Shown: positions 8,653 through 17,564, numbered from the stretch's first letter. The stretch: 64,000 nt of DNA from JAQGMV01 sp963828715 (GCA_963828715.1 CAWHFX010000015.1:186001-250000); one strand, 5' to 3'. Program-made: numbers and translations. The notes: generated from the letters alone by a model not told the origin.

Positions 8653-9633
8653 ATGATGCCGAAATCGAAATACCACGTCGCCGCGCTTATCGCCGGCTCG
8701 TTCTCATTGGGCGCGAGCGTCGCGTGCGGCGCCGAAGCATACCCGACTCGCCCGGTACGCTTCGTTCTCGGCCCGGGGCCGAGCAGCGGCACCGACATCA
8801 TGGCCCGCGGCATCGCCCAGAAGCTCGCCGAACGCCTGGGGCAGACAGTGCTCGTCGAAAACCGCACTGGTGCGGGCGGCACCGTCGCCGTTGCAAGCGT
8901 GGTCAAAGCCGCACCCGATGGCTACACGATCCTCTTCGTCTCGGGCTCGCTCGTCATTCACCCGGCGGTCTACAGGAAACTTCCCTACGACGTCGTACGC
9001 GACCTCGCACCGATCATGTTGATCGGCGTGGTGCCGCAGGTGATCGTCGTGCACCCGTCGCTGCCGGCGCGCAACATGCGCGAGCTGATCGCGCTCGCGA
9101 AGAGCCGTCCGGGCCAGATCAACTACGGCTCGGGTGGCGTCGGCAGCACCGGACATCTCGCGGGCGAGCTGCTGCAGAGCATGGCAGGCGTGCGCCTGGT
9201 GCATGTGCCTTACAAAGGCGCCGGCCCCGCTGCGGTGGATCTGATCGGCGGCCAGATCGAAATGCTCGTTACGAGTGCGGTCAACGCGCTGCAGCACGAG
9301 CGTAGTGGCCGCGTCCGTCCGCTCGCCGTTACCACCGCGCGGCGTTCGCTCGCGATGCCGGACGTGCCGACGGTCGCCGAAGCCGCGCTTCCCGGCTATG
9401 AGCTCATGACCTGGTATGGCCTGCTCGCACCCGCGGGCACGCCGCGGGAAGCGATCGATCGCCTGAACCGCGAAACGACGGCCGTACTCAAGCTCGCGGA
9501 TGTTCAGTCGCGACTCGCGGCCGACGGCGTCGAGCCCGCGCCGGATACCCCGGAGCAGTTCTCCGCCTTGATCAAGTCGGAGCTCGCGCGCATCGCGAAG
9601 ATCATTCGCGAGGCGAACATCCAGATCGAGTGA
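8653..9633 (+). CDS. TctC/Bug-type receptor
   Basis: 326 aa, starting MMPKSK (a second ATG follows immediately), with a leader ending near VACGAEAYP. Instead of the common PGG loop it reads LGPGPSSGTDIMAR, keeping the Asp. Other family marks: LPYDVVRDLAPIM, RPGQINYGSGGVGS, HVPYKGAGPAAVDLIGGQ and LAPAGTPREAI. It is transcribed alone, divergently from the TctC gene at 7616-8590, and its last 32 bp overlap the convergent gene ending at 9602. Confidence 0.92.
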   Translation: MMPKSKYHVAALIAGSFSLGASVACGAEAYPTRPVRFVLGPGPSSGTDIMARGIAQKLAERLGQTVLVENRTGAGGTVAVASVVKAAPDGYTILFVSGSLVIHPAVYRKLPYDVVRDLAPIMLIGVVPQVIVVHPSLPARNMRELIALAKSRPGQINYGSGGVGSTGHLAGELLQSMAGVRLVHVPYKGAGPAAVDLIGGQIEMLVTSAVNALQHERSGRVRPLAVTTARRSLAMPDVPTVAEAALPGYELMTWYGLLAPAGTPREAIDRLNRETTAVLKLADVQSRLAADGVEPAPDTPEQFSALIKSELARIAKIIREANIQIE

Positions 9634-10375
9634 CGGAGTGCAGCCGCGTCGCGACGTTCGGTGAACCCGGGCCGTGCACGACCTGTGCCGTGATGCGCTC
9701 GGACCATGCGGCCTTCTCGGGATGGCTCCTGCGCTCGTGATCGACGAAGTGCTGGTTGCGTGCGTCGACGGACGTGAACTCATGAAGGATCGCATGCTTC
9801 GCCCAGCCGGCGAGTGACACGAGCTTGCGCACGCCGACGCACCCGGGCAGGGTCTTCATCGAAGGCAATCGCCACTGCGCGTACCATCCGATGAGCTCGT
9901 CCTCATCGCCATCGAACACGAAACTGCCGAGCTGGATGCAGGGACTGAGCGCCTCCCCCGCTTTCCGAGCTGGCGCTTCCGGTCCTTCGATGCGCAGATG
10001 CTCGAGCATGACGTTACTCGCCAGGGCGTTGCGCAGCGCGAGCATCTGGCGTTCACCCGGGCCGAGCGAAGCTTCGAACTGCGCAGGCGTCGGGTCCGAG
10101 AAGACGTGCGGTCCCTCTCCACCGACGAGCAGGATGAACTCGTGCCCCTGAGGCACGGCCTCAGGGGCCGCGTGACGCCGCGAACGCCCGTGCGACTTGG
10201 TTGTGAGCGGCGGGCGAGGCTCGGATGCGTAGTGCGCCGTCCACAGCACGCCGGGACGCTCAACGAGCTTCGGCATGTACTGCTCGTGCAACCAGCAGAG
10301 GTAAGCTTCGCGATCGTGAGGCGCGAGGTCGTACCAGGTGATCCAGAGTGCAGGATCCAAGGCGCTGGCATTCAC
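9602..10375 (-). CDS. Conserved hypothetical protein, possible EthD-like dimeric alpha/beta barrel
   Basis: 257 aa, soluble, no signal peptide. The N-terminal part (WITWYDLAPHDREAYLCWLHEQYMPKLVERPGVLWTAHY-like residues) and a second half with a similar helix-strand pattern (DEDELIGWYAQWRLPSMKTLPGC, HEFTSVDARNQHF) look like two ferredoxin-like halves. Such folds occur in EthD/dabB-type proteins of catabolic clusters. The assignment is tentative. The GTG start overlaps the stop of the ModA-like gene upstream as GTGA, so it is translationally coupled and last in that operon. It converges on, and overlaps, the TctC gene on the other strand. Confidence 0.6.
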   Translation of the reverse strand: MNASALDPALWITWYDLAPHDREAYLCWLHEQYMPKLVERPGVLWTAHYASEPRPPLTTKSHGRSRRHAAPEAVPQGHEFILLVGGEGPHVFSDPTPAQFEASLGPGERQMLALRNALASNVMLEHLRIEGPEAPARKAGEALSPCIQLGSFVFDGDEDELIGWYAQWRLPSMKTLPGCVGVRKLVSLAGWAKHAILHEFTSVDARNQHFVDHERRSHPEKAAWSERITAQVVHGPGSPNVATRLHSVTRSGCSPRE

Positions 10376-11073
10376 GGTACGATCACGCCGCGGTCGCTCA
10401 ATATCGCCCTTGCCTCCGCGGTTCCCAGAAAGTCGAGAAACGCACGGCCGCCAGCTTCGTTCGTTGCCGCCGTCGCAAGCGCCGCGATATAAAGCGTGAA
10501 GTTCTGGATATCCGGTGGCAGCGGCCCGACGAGAACGAGTCCCCTGTCGCGCCAGCGCGCGATCTCGGTCAGCCCGCCGAAACCGATCTCGCGGCCGTGG
10601 TCCTGCTGCAGATGCGTGAACGATTCCTGCGCATCGTGATAGCGCACAGTCTTCGGAGCGAGCGCCTCGGCAAGACTCAGCTTGGCAATAAGCGTCTCGA
10701 CGTACATGCCGCTGGATGCACGGTTGTAGACAATCGAGTCGGCGTCATGCAGCGCAGCCGTGAGCGCCCGCGTCGTCGAGATATCCGGCCGCGGCGCACC
10801 TTTGCGTACGACGACGCCGACACCGACGCGACCCAGTTCGAGGCGGCTGTCACCGTGGACCTTTCCGAGCACGAAAAGATCCTTCATCAGAGAAGGCGTC
10901 GCGATCAGCACATCTGCCTGCTGCCCGGTTTCCAGGCGCTTCACGAACGCCGGCGCGGTCTCGAAAGCGAGCGCCACTTCGTCGCCGCCGCGTTCGCGAT
11001 GCGCCGCTGCAAGCGCTTCGAGCGACGAATGCATCGCGCTCGGGCTGAAGACCTGCACGCGTTTAATCGCCAC
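10372..11073 (-). CDS. ModA-like substrate-binding protein lacking a signal peptide
   Basis: 233 aa resembling the molybdate-binding ModA fold of periplasmic proteins: VQVFSPSAMHSSLEALAAAHRE at the N-terminus, FETAPAFVKRLETGQQADVLIATPSLMKDL next, and a C-terminal AGGRAFLDFLGTAEARAILSDRGVIVP typical of ModA-like proteins. The GTG start leaves no room for a leader, so the product seems cytoplasmic, unlike true ModA. The start overlaps the preceding TctC stop by 11 nt and its own stop overlaps the next gene (GTGA). Leaderless ModA-like proteins linked to TTT receptors may be sensors or intracellular carriers (inference). Confidence 0.75.
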   Translation of the reverse strand: MAIKRVQVFSPSAMHSSLEALAAAHRERGGDEVALAFETAPAFVKRLETGQQADVLIATPSLMKDLFVLGKVHGDSRLELGRVGVGVVVRKGAPRPDISTTRALTAALHDADSIVYNRASSGMYVETLIAKLSLAEALAPKTVRYHDAQESFTHLQQDHGREIGFGGLTEIARWRDRGLVLVGPLPPDIQNFTLYIAALATAATNEAGGRAFLDFLGTAEARAILSDRGVIVP

Positions 11074-12067
11074 GGATACCGGTCTCCTTGATGAGTGTGC
11101 GCCAGCTCGCGGTCTCCGCGGCGATCAGCCTGGCGAACTCGGGCGCACTGTTACCGACGGCAAGCGAGCCTTCGACTTTGATGCGGTCGGTCATGTCGGG
11201 CTGTTTCAGAATGGCGGCGATCTCTCTCTGCAGCAACGATACGCGCGCAACCGGCGTTTTCGCGGGCGCGAACACACCGTACCACTGCGTGACTTCGAAA
11301 CGCTTGAGACCCGATTCGTCGAGCGTCGGGACGTCCGGCAAGCGGGGCGTGCGCTGGAGGCTCGTCACGCCGAGGGCCTTCAGGCGGCCGGCAGTGATGT
11401 GCGGAAGCGAGGTCAGAATGCTGTTGAAGGTCACGTGGACCTGACCCGCGAACATATCGGGGAACGCAAGGGCGATTCCCTTGTACGGGACGTGGACCAT
11501 TCTGAGCCCGGTCGCCTTGTTGAAGAGCTCGCCCGTAAGATGGATGAGGCTGCCGATTCCCGAAGAAGCATAGCTCACGCCCGGCTTGTAGCCCTTCGCC
11601 CACGCGACGAATTCGCCAACGCTCGCTGCGGGCACGATAGCGGGAATCACCATGACGTACGGGTGCTGTACGAGCTGCGTCACCGGAGAGAAGTCGCGCA
11701 CGGGATCGTAACGCGTGGGATACAGGAGACTGTAGGTGATGAAGCTCGAGCTCGTCACCAGTACGGTGTGACCGTCCGGCGCCGCCTGCGCGGTCAGCTC
11801 GGCGCCGATCGTGCCGCCGCCACCGGGGCGGTTTTCGATGACGACCGGCTGCGCGATCCTGCCGGAAAGATTCTGGCCGATCGATCGCGCGATCGTATCC
11901 ACGCCACCGGCCGCGGCGATCGGAACGATGAATCTGATCGGGCGCGTGGGGAAGGCGTCGTTGCGCGTATCCGCAGCGAGGGCAGACGTCGTCACGAACA
12001 CGGCTGCCGTGGCCCATGTAAGCAGGCACGTTCGGATTATCGCGGGGCTTCGCGGCAGACGCTTCAT
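11063..12067 (-). CDS. TctC/Bug-type receptor
   Basis: 334 aa, signal peptide up to about TSALAAD. Ligand loop VPIAAAGGVDTIAR keeps the Asp but has lost the proline-glycine pair. Other marks: TRYDPVRDFSPVTQL, HVPYKGIALAFPDMFAGQ, LDESGLKRFEVTQWYGVFAPAKTPVARV. The ATG at 12067 overlaps the stop of the upstream TctC gene as TGATG; a TTG one codon earlier is possible. Two receptor genes are thus co-translated in tandem, followed by a ModA-like protein. Confidence 0.92.
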   Translation of the reverse strand: MKRLPRSPAIIRTCLLTWATAAVFVTTSALAADTRNDAFPTRPIRFIVPIAAAGGVDTIARSIGQNLSGRIAQPVVIENRPGGGGTIGAELTAQAAPDGHTVLVTSSSFITYSLLYPTRYDPVRDFSPVTQLVQHPYVMVIPAIVPAASVGEFVAWAKGYKPGVSYASSGIGSLIHLTGELFNKATGLRMVHVPYKGIALAFPDMFAGQVHVTFNSILTSLPHITAGRLKALGVTSLQRTPRLPDVPTLDESGLKRFEVTQWYGVFAPAKTPVARVSLLQREIAAILKQPDMTDRIKVEGSLAVGNSAPEFARLIAAETASWRTLIKETGIRGD

Positions 12068-13060
12068 CAATCCACCTGAGCGCCGGATTCCTTCACCACC
12101 TTCGCATAGCGCGCGGTCTCGCTGTCGATATAGGCCGCAAATTCAGCCGGCGTGCTGGTCATCGGCTCGACGCCGGCCGCCAGCAGCTTGTCGCGAATCT
12201 CCGCGGTTTTCATCACGGCGATGAGCTCCGTGTAGATGCGTGAAATGATCTCCCTGGGCGTGCCGGCGGGCACCATGACGCCGTTCCACGAGCTCGCTTC
12301 CACGCCGGGAGCCCCCGCCTCTCCAGTCGTGGGGACATCCGGTAACAGCGCGGACCTTTTCGCGTTTGCGACCGCGAATGCCTTCAGCCGATGCGATTTC
12401 AGATGCGGCAGAGCCGGCGGAATCGTCGTCGCCATGAACTGGACGTTGCCGGCGAGGAGATCGGTCAATGCCGGGGAGGCACCCTTGTACGGGTACGTGA
12501 ACCATGTTTACTTTGGCGAAGCTCTTCAGCATCTCCGCCGCAAGCTGGTTCGCGCTGCCGTTGCCCGTCGAGGCGAAATTGATCTCGCCCGGGCGTTTGC
12601 GCGCGAGCGCGATCAGCTCTCGGAGATTGTTCGCCGGCAGCGAAGGGTGCGCAACGAACACTTGTGGGAGCACGGCTACCAGCGAGATCGGGTGGAAGTC
12701 CTTCACCGGATCGTACGGCAGCTTGCTCACCAGGCTTGCATTGATGGCGTGCGTGGTGGCCGTGCCGAGCAGCCACGTGTAGCCGTCGGGCGCCGAGCGG
12801 GCCGCAAGCTCCGCACCGATCACGGTGCCGCCGCCGGGGCGATTGTCGACCACAACCTGCTGTGCGAAGCGTTTCGACAGCGACTCGGCAATGGTGCGCG
12901 CGACGATATCGGCACCGCCACCGGGTGGCAACGGAACGATCCACCGGATCGCGCGGTTCGGATACGGTGTCGATTGCGCGAACGCGTCGAGCGCCGCAGC
13001 CTGCGCTGCAAAAAAGAGCGCCGCGAACACGACGCGGCGCAAATACCAATCCAACTTCAA
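12067..13060 (-). CDS. TctC/Bug-type receptor, one frameshift
   Basis: The N-terminal two thirds (MKLDWYLRR..., leader ending DAFAQSTPYP, loop VPLPPGGGADIVAR, LPYDPVKDFHPISL) and the C-terminal third (TDLLAGNVQ..., MVPAGTPREII, ...KESGAQVD) lie in two frames. They join in the universally conserved HVPYKGASPALTDLLAG block. An extra base at about 12490 turns HVPYKG into HVPVQG. The start is TTG, 8 nt after AAGGAGGAGG. A single inserted base with full sequence conservation on both sides points to sequencing error or a very recent mutation. Confidence 0.88.
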
Positions 13061-13117
13061 TCCAACCTCCTCCTTAGACTGCTTAGGCGCGCTGTTCTCC
13101 GCGCGCTCATCGTCCAG

Positions 13118-13711
13118 CTACGCATCTTCCATGAACGTGACGTTCTGCGAAGTCAAGATCGTGGTCATGCGCTGCATCTGCTCGATCACCGCGTTGTGCT
13201 GCTCGTCGGTCAACGCAGCGCTGCAGTCGTCGAGCACGAAGATCTCGTAATCGCGATCGTGTCCTTCCTTCGCGGCCGACAGCACGGCACCGCTGGTCGA
13301 CACGCCGGACAGGTAGAGGCGCTCGATTGCGTTGGCACGCAGGATGGGTTCGAGATTCGTTGCGTAGAACGGGCTCACGCGGTGCTTGACGATGTCGAAA
13401 TCGACCGCCTGCGGCGCAAGCAGCGGATGCACTTCGGTGCCCCACGTGCCGAGCTTGAAGAGACCGGCCTTCTTCGCGCCCTGGAAGATCCTCGACTTCG
13501 GCGGACACTCACGATAGTCCTGGGAAAAACCGACGCGCACGTAACCAATTTTTACGCCGGCCGCGCGGGCTTTCTGTATGGCTGCCGCCGTGTTCTCGAC
13601 CGTTTTTCGGCGGGCGAGAATCGGCCCATACCCCTTCTTGCCGTTAGGCCCGTCTTCGTGCACGAGATCGTTGATCATGTCGCACACGAGGTACATCGCG
13701 TTCGTTGCCAT
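13118..13711 (-). CDS. Isochorismatase-like hydrolase family protein lacking the catalytic cysteine
   Basis: 197 aa, the usual length for isochorismatase-like cysteine hydrolases (nicotinamidase, N-carbamoylsarcosine amidase). The Asp of the triad is in LVCDMIND (Asp11) and the Lys in DIVKHRVSPF (Lys109). The nucleophile motif GVxTxxCV reads GVSTSGAV (136-143), so Ala142 replaces Cys. The same substitution occurs in proteins annotated only as cysteine hydrolases, so the activity may be non-hydrolytic or lost. It lies between the MaoC-like gene and the tandem TctC genes on the same strand, with 57 nt before the first TctC. Confidence 0.8.
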   Translation of the reverse strand: MATNAMYLVCDMINDLVHEDGPNGKKGYGPILARRKTVENTAAAIQKARAAGVKIGYVRVGFSQDYRECPPKSRIFQGAKKAGLFKLGTWGTEVHPLLAPQAVDFDIVKHRVSPFYATNLEPILRANAIERLYLSGVSTSGAVLSAAKEGHDRDYEIFVLDDCSAALTDEQHNAVIEQMQRMTTILTSQNVTFMEDA

Positions 13712-13729
13712 CGTTGCCCCTTACCCTAT

Positions 13730-13760
13730 CCCTCTCCCCGTGCACGGGGAGAGGGGTTTT
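13730..13760. repeat. Perfect 26-bp palindrome followed by TTTT
   Basis: Arms CCCTCTCCCCGTG (13730-13742) and CACGGGGAGAGGG (13743-13755) are perfectly complementary, and TTTT follows at 13757. It sits between the isochorismatase-like and MaoC-like genes, both on the minus strand. Related CCCTCTCCCC sequences occur at 44469 and 45833, so it is a member of a dispersed family rather than only a terminator. Confidence 0.75.
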
Positions 13761-13786
13761 CCCGTCACTTGTCACTCGTCATCGGG

Positions 13787-14993
13787 TCATCGTATTGGCG
13801 GCAGATCGAGATCGCATACGGTGCCGTCGATCGGGATCTTCGTGTTGATGTCGCGTGCCGGCAGCATCACGGTGGCGAAACCCGGTGAGCTCAGGTCGCC
13901 GCGCTGGTTCGTGCCCTTCATCTCGATGTCGATGAGCGCGCAGCGATCCTTCACGTACTTCTTCACCACCTTGCCGGTGATGAACGTGGTGTCGCCCTGA
14001 ATGTTGAAGAGCCGAGCTTCCATCCGCAACCGCTTGAGCACCCCGTCATCGCCCATCCAGTTCGTGAGGGCGGTTGCAAACCAGCACGCACGCTGCGGCA
14101 GATAGTCGTACATGCCGGGGACGCCAACGTGTTTGGCAAAGTCTTCGCGGTGATGCCCGATTCCCGTGTACTCCACGCCCCCGCCCATACTCTGGTTGCG
14201 TATGTAGTGTTTCGGATGCTTGACCGCATGGCGCAGGAGCGCACCGTGCGCCGCGCCGCGCCCCGAGGCGATGACGAACGCCATCGTATCCGACATCGAC
14301 AGCGGACCGCGTGCGATCTCGTCGATCGAATCGCCGACCTGCACGTCGTCCCAGTAGCGTGTGTTACCGCTGCGAATGCGCTCCGGCTCCGTCAGCACCA
14401 GCTCGTCGATGCGGGCGCGCTCTTCGGGCGTGTAGACGGTCGTTTTCACTTCCTTGTACTTGCCCTTTTCACGCGACGCTTTTCGCTCGTGCCGCGCGGT
14501 CAGACCGAGCGCTTTGCAGATCACTTCGTCGCGCTGGTTGGTGTACGTCGAATCGAGATACTGCATGACCATGCGGCCGGAGAACTTCGACTGCTTCTCT
14601 TCCACGCCGAGCACGCGGTTCCAGACGTTGATGCGGTCGTCGGGCCGCACGTTGCGGTAGTACCTCGCAATCGATGGCGACGCCGAAGCCGTGAACGCCG
14701 GGCAATCCCCAATAGGAACGGCCGGGCCAGTGGTGCGTCCAGGGGAAGCACGGATGCGCGATGAGGCCGCCGAAGCGCGTCCAGCGTGCGTACTCGAGAT
14801 CCCGGAACAGTGGGTTGAGGTCGCCGACGCCGTTGGCGAAGATCGTAATGGAATCGACGCTTGCGTCGCGCAGGTATTGTTCCGGGCGCAGCTTGTTGCC
14901 GATCAGCTCGCGCGCCGCGGCGAGTGATGCTTCGCTGATGAGCCCTTCGGCTGCTTCGTCGGTGATCTGAAGTTCGTCTGCTCGTTTGTTCAT
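13787..14993 (-). CDS. MaoC-like / FAS1-type dehydratase domain protein, one frameshift
   Basis: About 400 aa in two frames. The first part starts MNKRADELQITDEAAEGLISEASLA-like and runs through an N-terminal hotdog block (ASVDSITIFANGVGDLNPLFRD, GLIAHPCFP, VHGFGVAIDCE). It then shifts near 14663 into RPDDRINVWNRVLGVEEKQSKFSGRM and a second hotdog region (WDDVQVGDSIDEI, GVPGMYDYLPQRACW, SPGFATVMLP). This two-hotdog architecture belongs to MaoC/FAS1-like acyl dehydratases that hydrate or dehydrate CoA esters. It sits downstream of a CoA ligase pair, which fits activation then dehydration of an acid (inference). One extra or two missing bases restore the frame. Confidence 0.8.
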
Positions 14994-15010
14994 GTGGTAC
15001 TCCTGAAAGA

Positions 15011-15244
15011 TCTACACCGCTCCTCCGGCGTTGCGGCAGGTTGCCGCGTTGCCTGCGGGCGCGAAATGCACCGCTTAGGCGCCTCGCGGCGCTATGTCCT
15101 ATCTACACCGCTCCTCGCGTTGCGGCAGGTTGCCGCGTTGCCTGCGGGCGCGAAATGCACCGCTTAGGCGCCTCGCGGCGCTATGTCCTATCTACACCGC
15201 TCCTCCGGCGTTGCGGCAGGTTGCCGCGTTGCCTCGGGGCGAGC
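15011..15244. repeat. Tandem ~90-bp repeat with internal hairpins
   Basis: Two and a half direct copies start at 15011 (91 bp), 15102 (89 bp, missing two bases) and 15191 (partial, diverging after about 45 bp). Each copy has a hairpin GCGGCA-GGT-TGCCGC, and the full copies a second, GCGCC-TCGC-GGCGC. The block fills the gap between the CoA ligase alpha-subunit gene and the MaoC-like gene on the minus strand and has no convincing coding content. It resembles REP/BIME-type extragenic repeats. Confidence 0.85.
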
Positions 15245-15252
15245 GGTCTTGT

Positions 15253-16146
15253 TCACGCCACTGCGCGCGAACGCGACGCCAGCGCCGCCCGCATCGCGTC
15301 GACCACCTGTCCGACGCCGTCGGCGACGTGCACGCCCGCATCCCGCAGCATCGCGATCTTCGCTGCATGTCCCTCCGCCTTCGAGCCGATCAGGGCCGCC
15401 GCGTGTCCCATTTTCTTGCCGGCCGGCGCCGTCTTGCCGACGATGAGCGCCGCGACCGGTTTCGCCCCGCGCCGCGTTGCATATTCCGCAACGAAGATTT
15501 CTTCGGACCCGCCGATCTCGCCGAGATAGAGCACCGCTTCGGTCTCGGGATCATCGTGGAACAGCTCGAGCGCTTCGGCAGCGGTCGTGCCTTTCACGGG
15601 ATCGCCGCCGATGCCGATCACCGTCGACTGCCCGATGCCCGCCACCGTAAGGCGTTTCGCGCCCTCGTACGACAGCGAGCCGCTGCGCGAGATGACGCCG
15701 ACGTTGCCTTCGCGGTAGCAGAAGGACGGCATGAAGCCGAGCTTCGCCTTTCCCGGAGAGATGATGCCGGGCGAGTTCGGCCCGACGAAGGCGGTGCCGT
15801 TCGCGCGGGCGGCGGCCCGGATCTCGATCGTGTCGAGGACCGGCAACTCGTCGGCAGTCGCGACGACGAGTCGGCATCCCGCTTCGATTGCTTCGATCGC
15901 GGCACCCATCACAGCGGACGGCTGCACGAACACGATCGCGCTGTCCGCACCCGTGTTCTCCCGCGCTTCGCGCACGCTCGAGAACACCGGCACGTCACCG
16001 CCGACCGTCGTGCCTTCACGCCCGGGCGACACGCCGGCCACGATGGTCGTGCCGTACTTGCGTGCATCCTCGACGAAGAAGGTGCCCATGGCCCCGGTCG
16101 CGCCCTGAATCAACACGCGGTTCGTCTTGTCGAGCAGAATGCTCAT
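15253..16146 (-). CDS. Succinate/malate-CoA ligase-like alpha subunit
   Basis: 297 aa, normal for SucD-type alpha subunits of ADP-forming acyl-CoA synthetases. Nucleotide/CoA-binding N-terminus VLIQGATGAMGTFFVEDARKYGT; FVGPNSPGIISPGKAKLGFMP around residue 120; RSGSLSYEGAKRL; and the swivelling His-phosphate region is represented by GKKMGHAAALIGS, with the catalytic His. The ATG overlaps the beta-subunit stop by four bases. The pair lies apart from TCA-cycle genes, at the head of a catabolic gene set, so the substrate may be another dicarboxylate such as malate or itaconate rather than succinate (inference). Confidence 0.88.
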   Translation of the reverse strand: MSILLDKTNRVLIQGATGAMGTFFVEDARKYGTTIVAGVSPGREGTTVGGDVPVFSSVREARENTGADSAIVFVQPSAVMGAAIEAIEAGCRLVVATADELPVLDTIEIRAAARANGTAFVGPNSPGIISPGKAKLGFMPSFCYREGNVGVISRSGSLSYEGAKRLTVAGIGQSTVIGIGGDPVKGTTAAEALELFHDDPETEAVLYLGEIGGSEEIFVAEYATRRGAKPVAALIVGKTAPAGKKMGHAAALIGSKAEGHAAKIAMLRDAGVHVADGVGQVVDAMRAALASRSRAVA

Positions 16147-17279
16147 GCGGTCTCCTTCGCGAGCTTCACCGCTTCGGCCACGGCATCTTCGAGCCGTGCG
16201 TGATTGTGTGCGCCGAACTCCGCGAAGATGCCCGGGACCTGATCGACGTTCGTGCCGTCGAGACGGAACACGATCGGCTTCGTGCTCTTTCTTTCGGCCA
16301 TCAGTTCTTTCATCGAATTCGCGACGCGTTGCATTTGCGTGCCGCCACCGAAGACGCTCACCAGAATGACCTTCACCTGCGGATCGGCATCGAGCATCGC
16401 CAGCGCCGGGCGGTAACCCCGCGTGGAAGTGGGACCGGGACTCGCATCGAGGAAACAGGCGGGACGACCGCCCTGCTCCGCGATCATGTCCATCGCGGCC
16501 ATCGTCATGCCCGCTCCGCCCGAGATGAGGCCAATCTCACCGTCGAGCCGCACATACATGTGGCCCATTGCGAGGCTCGCCCTCAGAAAAGGATCCGCAC
16601 GTTCTTTCTCGGCTTCGCGCATGCCGTGGATCTCTGCGTTTCTGAAATGCGCCCACTCGTCGCGCGCCACCTTCGCGTCCGCGGCAATCAGCGCACCATC
16701 CGCCAGCTTCACGAGGGGATTGATCTCGATCGTCGAGCAGTCATGCATTGCCGCCGTTCGTACGAGACGCTGCGCCAGCGCGATTACCTTTTCGCGCCAC
16801 TGGTAGTCGGGTTCGGCGTCCTTGAGGATCCGGCGTAGCTCGTGCACGCGGAAATTCCACGGCGCTCCCACCGCATAGCGCGCAGGCGGTGGACCCTCCT
16901 CGATATCAATGCCGCCCGCCGGGGAGTACATCACGACGTAGCCCTCGGCCCGGCCGTCCACGGCCACGGACAGATAGCATTCGCGCTCGATCGCGAGCCA
17001 CGGCTCGATCAGAACAGCCGCCGGCTTTTCGCCGCCGAATTCCGTTTTCAGTAACGCCTCGACCGCCTCGGCAAGTGCGGCCGACGATTCGACCTTTCGC
17101 ACACCGCCCTGTTTTCCCCGGCCGCCGCTGCGAACCTGCGCTTTCGCCGCAACCGGGAATCCGGTGATATGCGACAAGCGCGTCGCGAGCGCGTCGGCGG
17201 ATTCGATCAACGTGCCTTCGGGAACGGCTACGCCAACCGACGCGAGCAGCCGTTTGCCCTCGTGCTCCAACATCATCAT
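16143..17279 (-). CDS. Succinate/malate-CoA ligase-like beta subunit
   Basis: About 378 aa. ATP-grasp N-terminus MMMLEHEGKRLLASVGVAVPEG, VAAKAQVRSGGRGKQGGVRKV, then IEINPLVKLADGALIAADAKV, GLISGGAGMTMAAMDMIAEQGG and the C-terminal VFGGGTQMQRVANS block. These are all SucC/MtkA hallmarks. Three consecutive ATG codons occur at 17279-17271; the first follows GGAACCCCT. Translation is coupled to the alpha subunit by an ATGA overlap. It is divergent from the CysB-type regulator at 17565, which may control both directions (inference). Confidence 0.88.
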   Translation of the reverse strand: MMMLEHEGKRLLASVGVAVPEGTLIESADALATRLSHITGFPVAAKAQVRSGGRGKQGGVRKVESSAALAEAVEALLKTEFGGEKPAAVLIEPWLAIERECYLSVAVDGRAEGYVVMYSPAGGIDIEEGPPPARYAVGAPWNFRVHELRRILKDAEPDYQWREKVIALAQRLVRTAAMHDCSTIEINPLVKLADGALIAADAKVARDEWAHFRNAEIHGMREAEKERADPFLRASLAMGHMYVRLDGEIGLISGGAGMTMAAMDMIAEQGGRPACFLDASPGPTSTRGYRPALAMLDADPQVKVILVSVFGGGTQMQRVANSMKELMAERKSTKPIVFRLDGTNVDQVPGIFAEFGAHNHARLEDAVAEAVKLAKETA

Positions 17280-17564
17280 AGGGGTTCCGCCTCCATCGGA
17301 AGGGCGCACTATACGCGGCGAGCGATATGCCGACAAACAATGATAGGTTATAGAATCACAACCGTTGGTTATGGGATGGCGAAGGCGTTTGCAGCCCCGC
17401 TTACTGCTGACTGGTGGATCGTGAACGGGTGACTCGTGGATCGTTACGCCTCACTGATCACAGGTTCGACGCGCCTGGATTCTGGATCGTACCGCCTGTC
17501 GGCTGTCCAGAATGACCGACTCCGGCGTATGAATCACGATCCACGAATCACGGGTCACGGATAA
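17280..17564. promoter_or_regulatory. Divergent intergenic region with a 16-bp inverted repeat
   Basis: This 285-bp gap separates the minus-strand CoA ligase pair from the plus-strand LysR gene. It has an AT-rich stretch with a TATAGAAT hexamer-like -10 near 17350. It also holds an inverted repeat: GTGACTCGTGGATCGT at 17429-17444 and ACGATCCACGAATCAC at 17536-17551 (15 of 16 pair), with a second partial GTGGATCGTGA copy at 17414. Such symmetry suits a LysR-type operator or a long hairpin; no experiment supports either. Confidence 0.45.

Noticed and set aside
13730..13760. Simple terminator of the MaoC-like gene
   Set aside because: That gene is on the minus strand, while the T-run lies on the plus strand; repeat-family membership explains it better.
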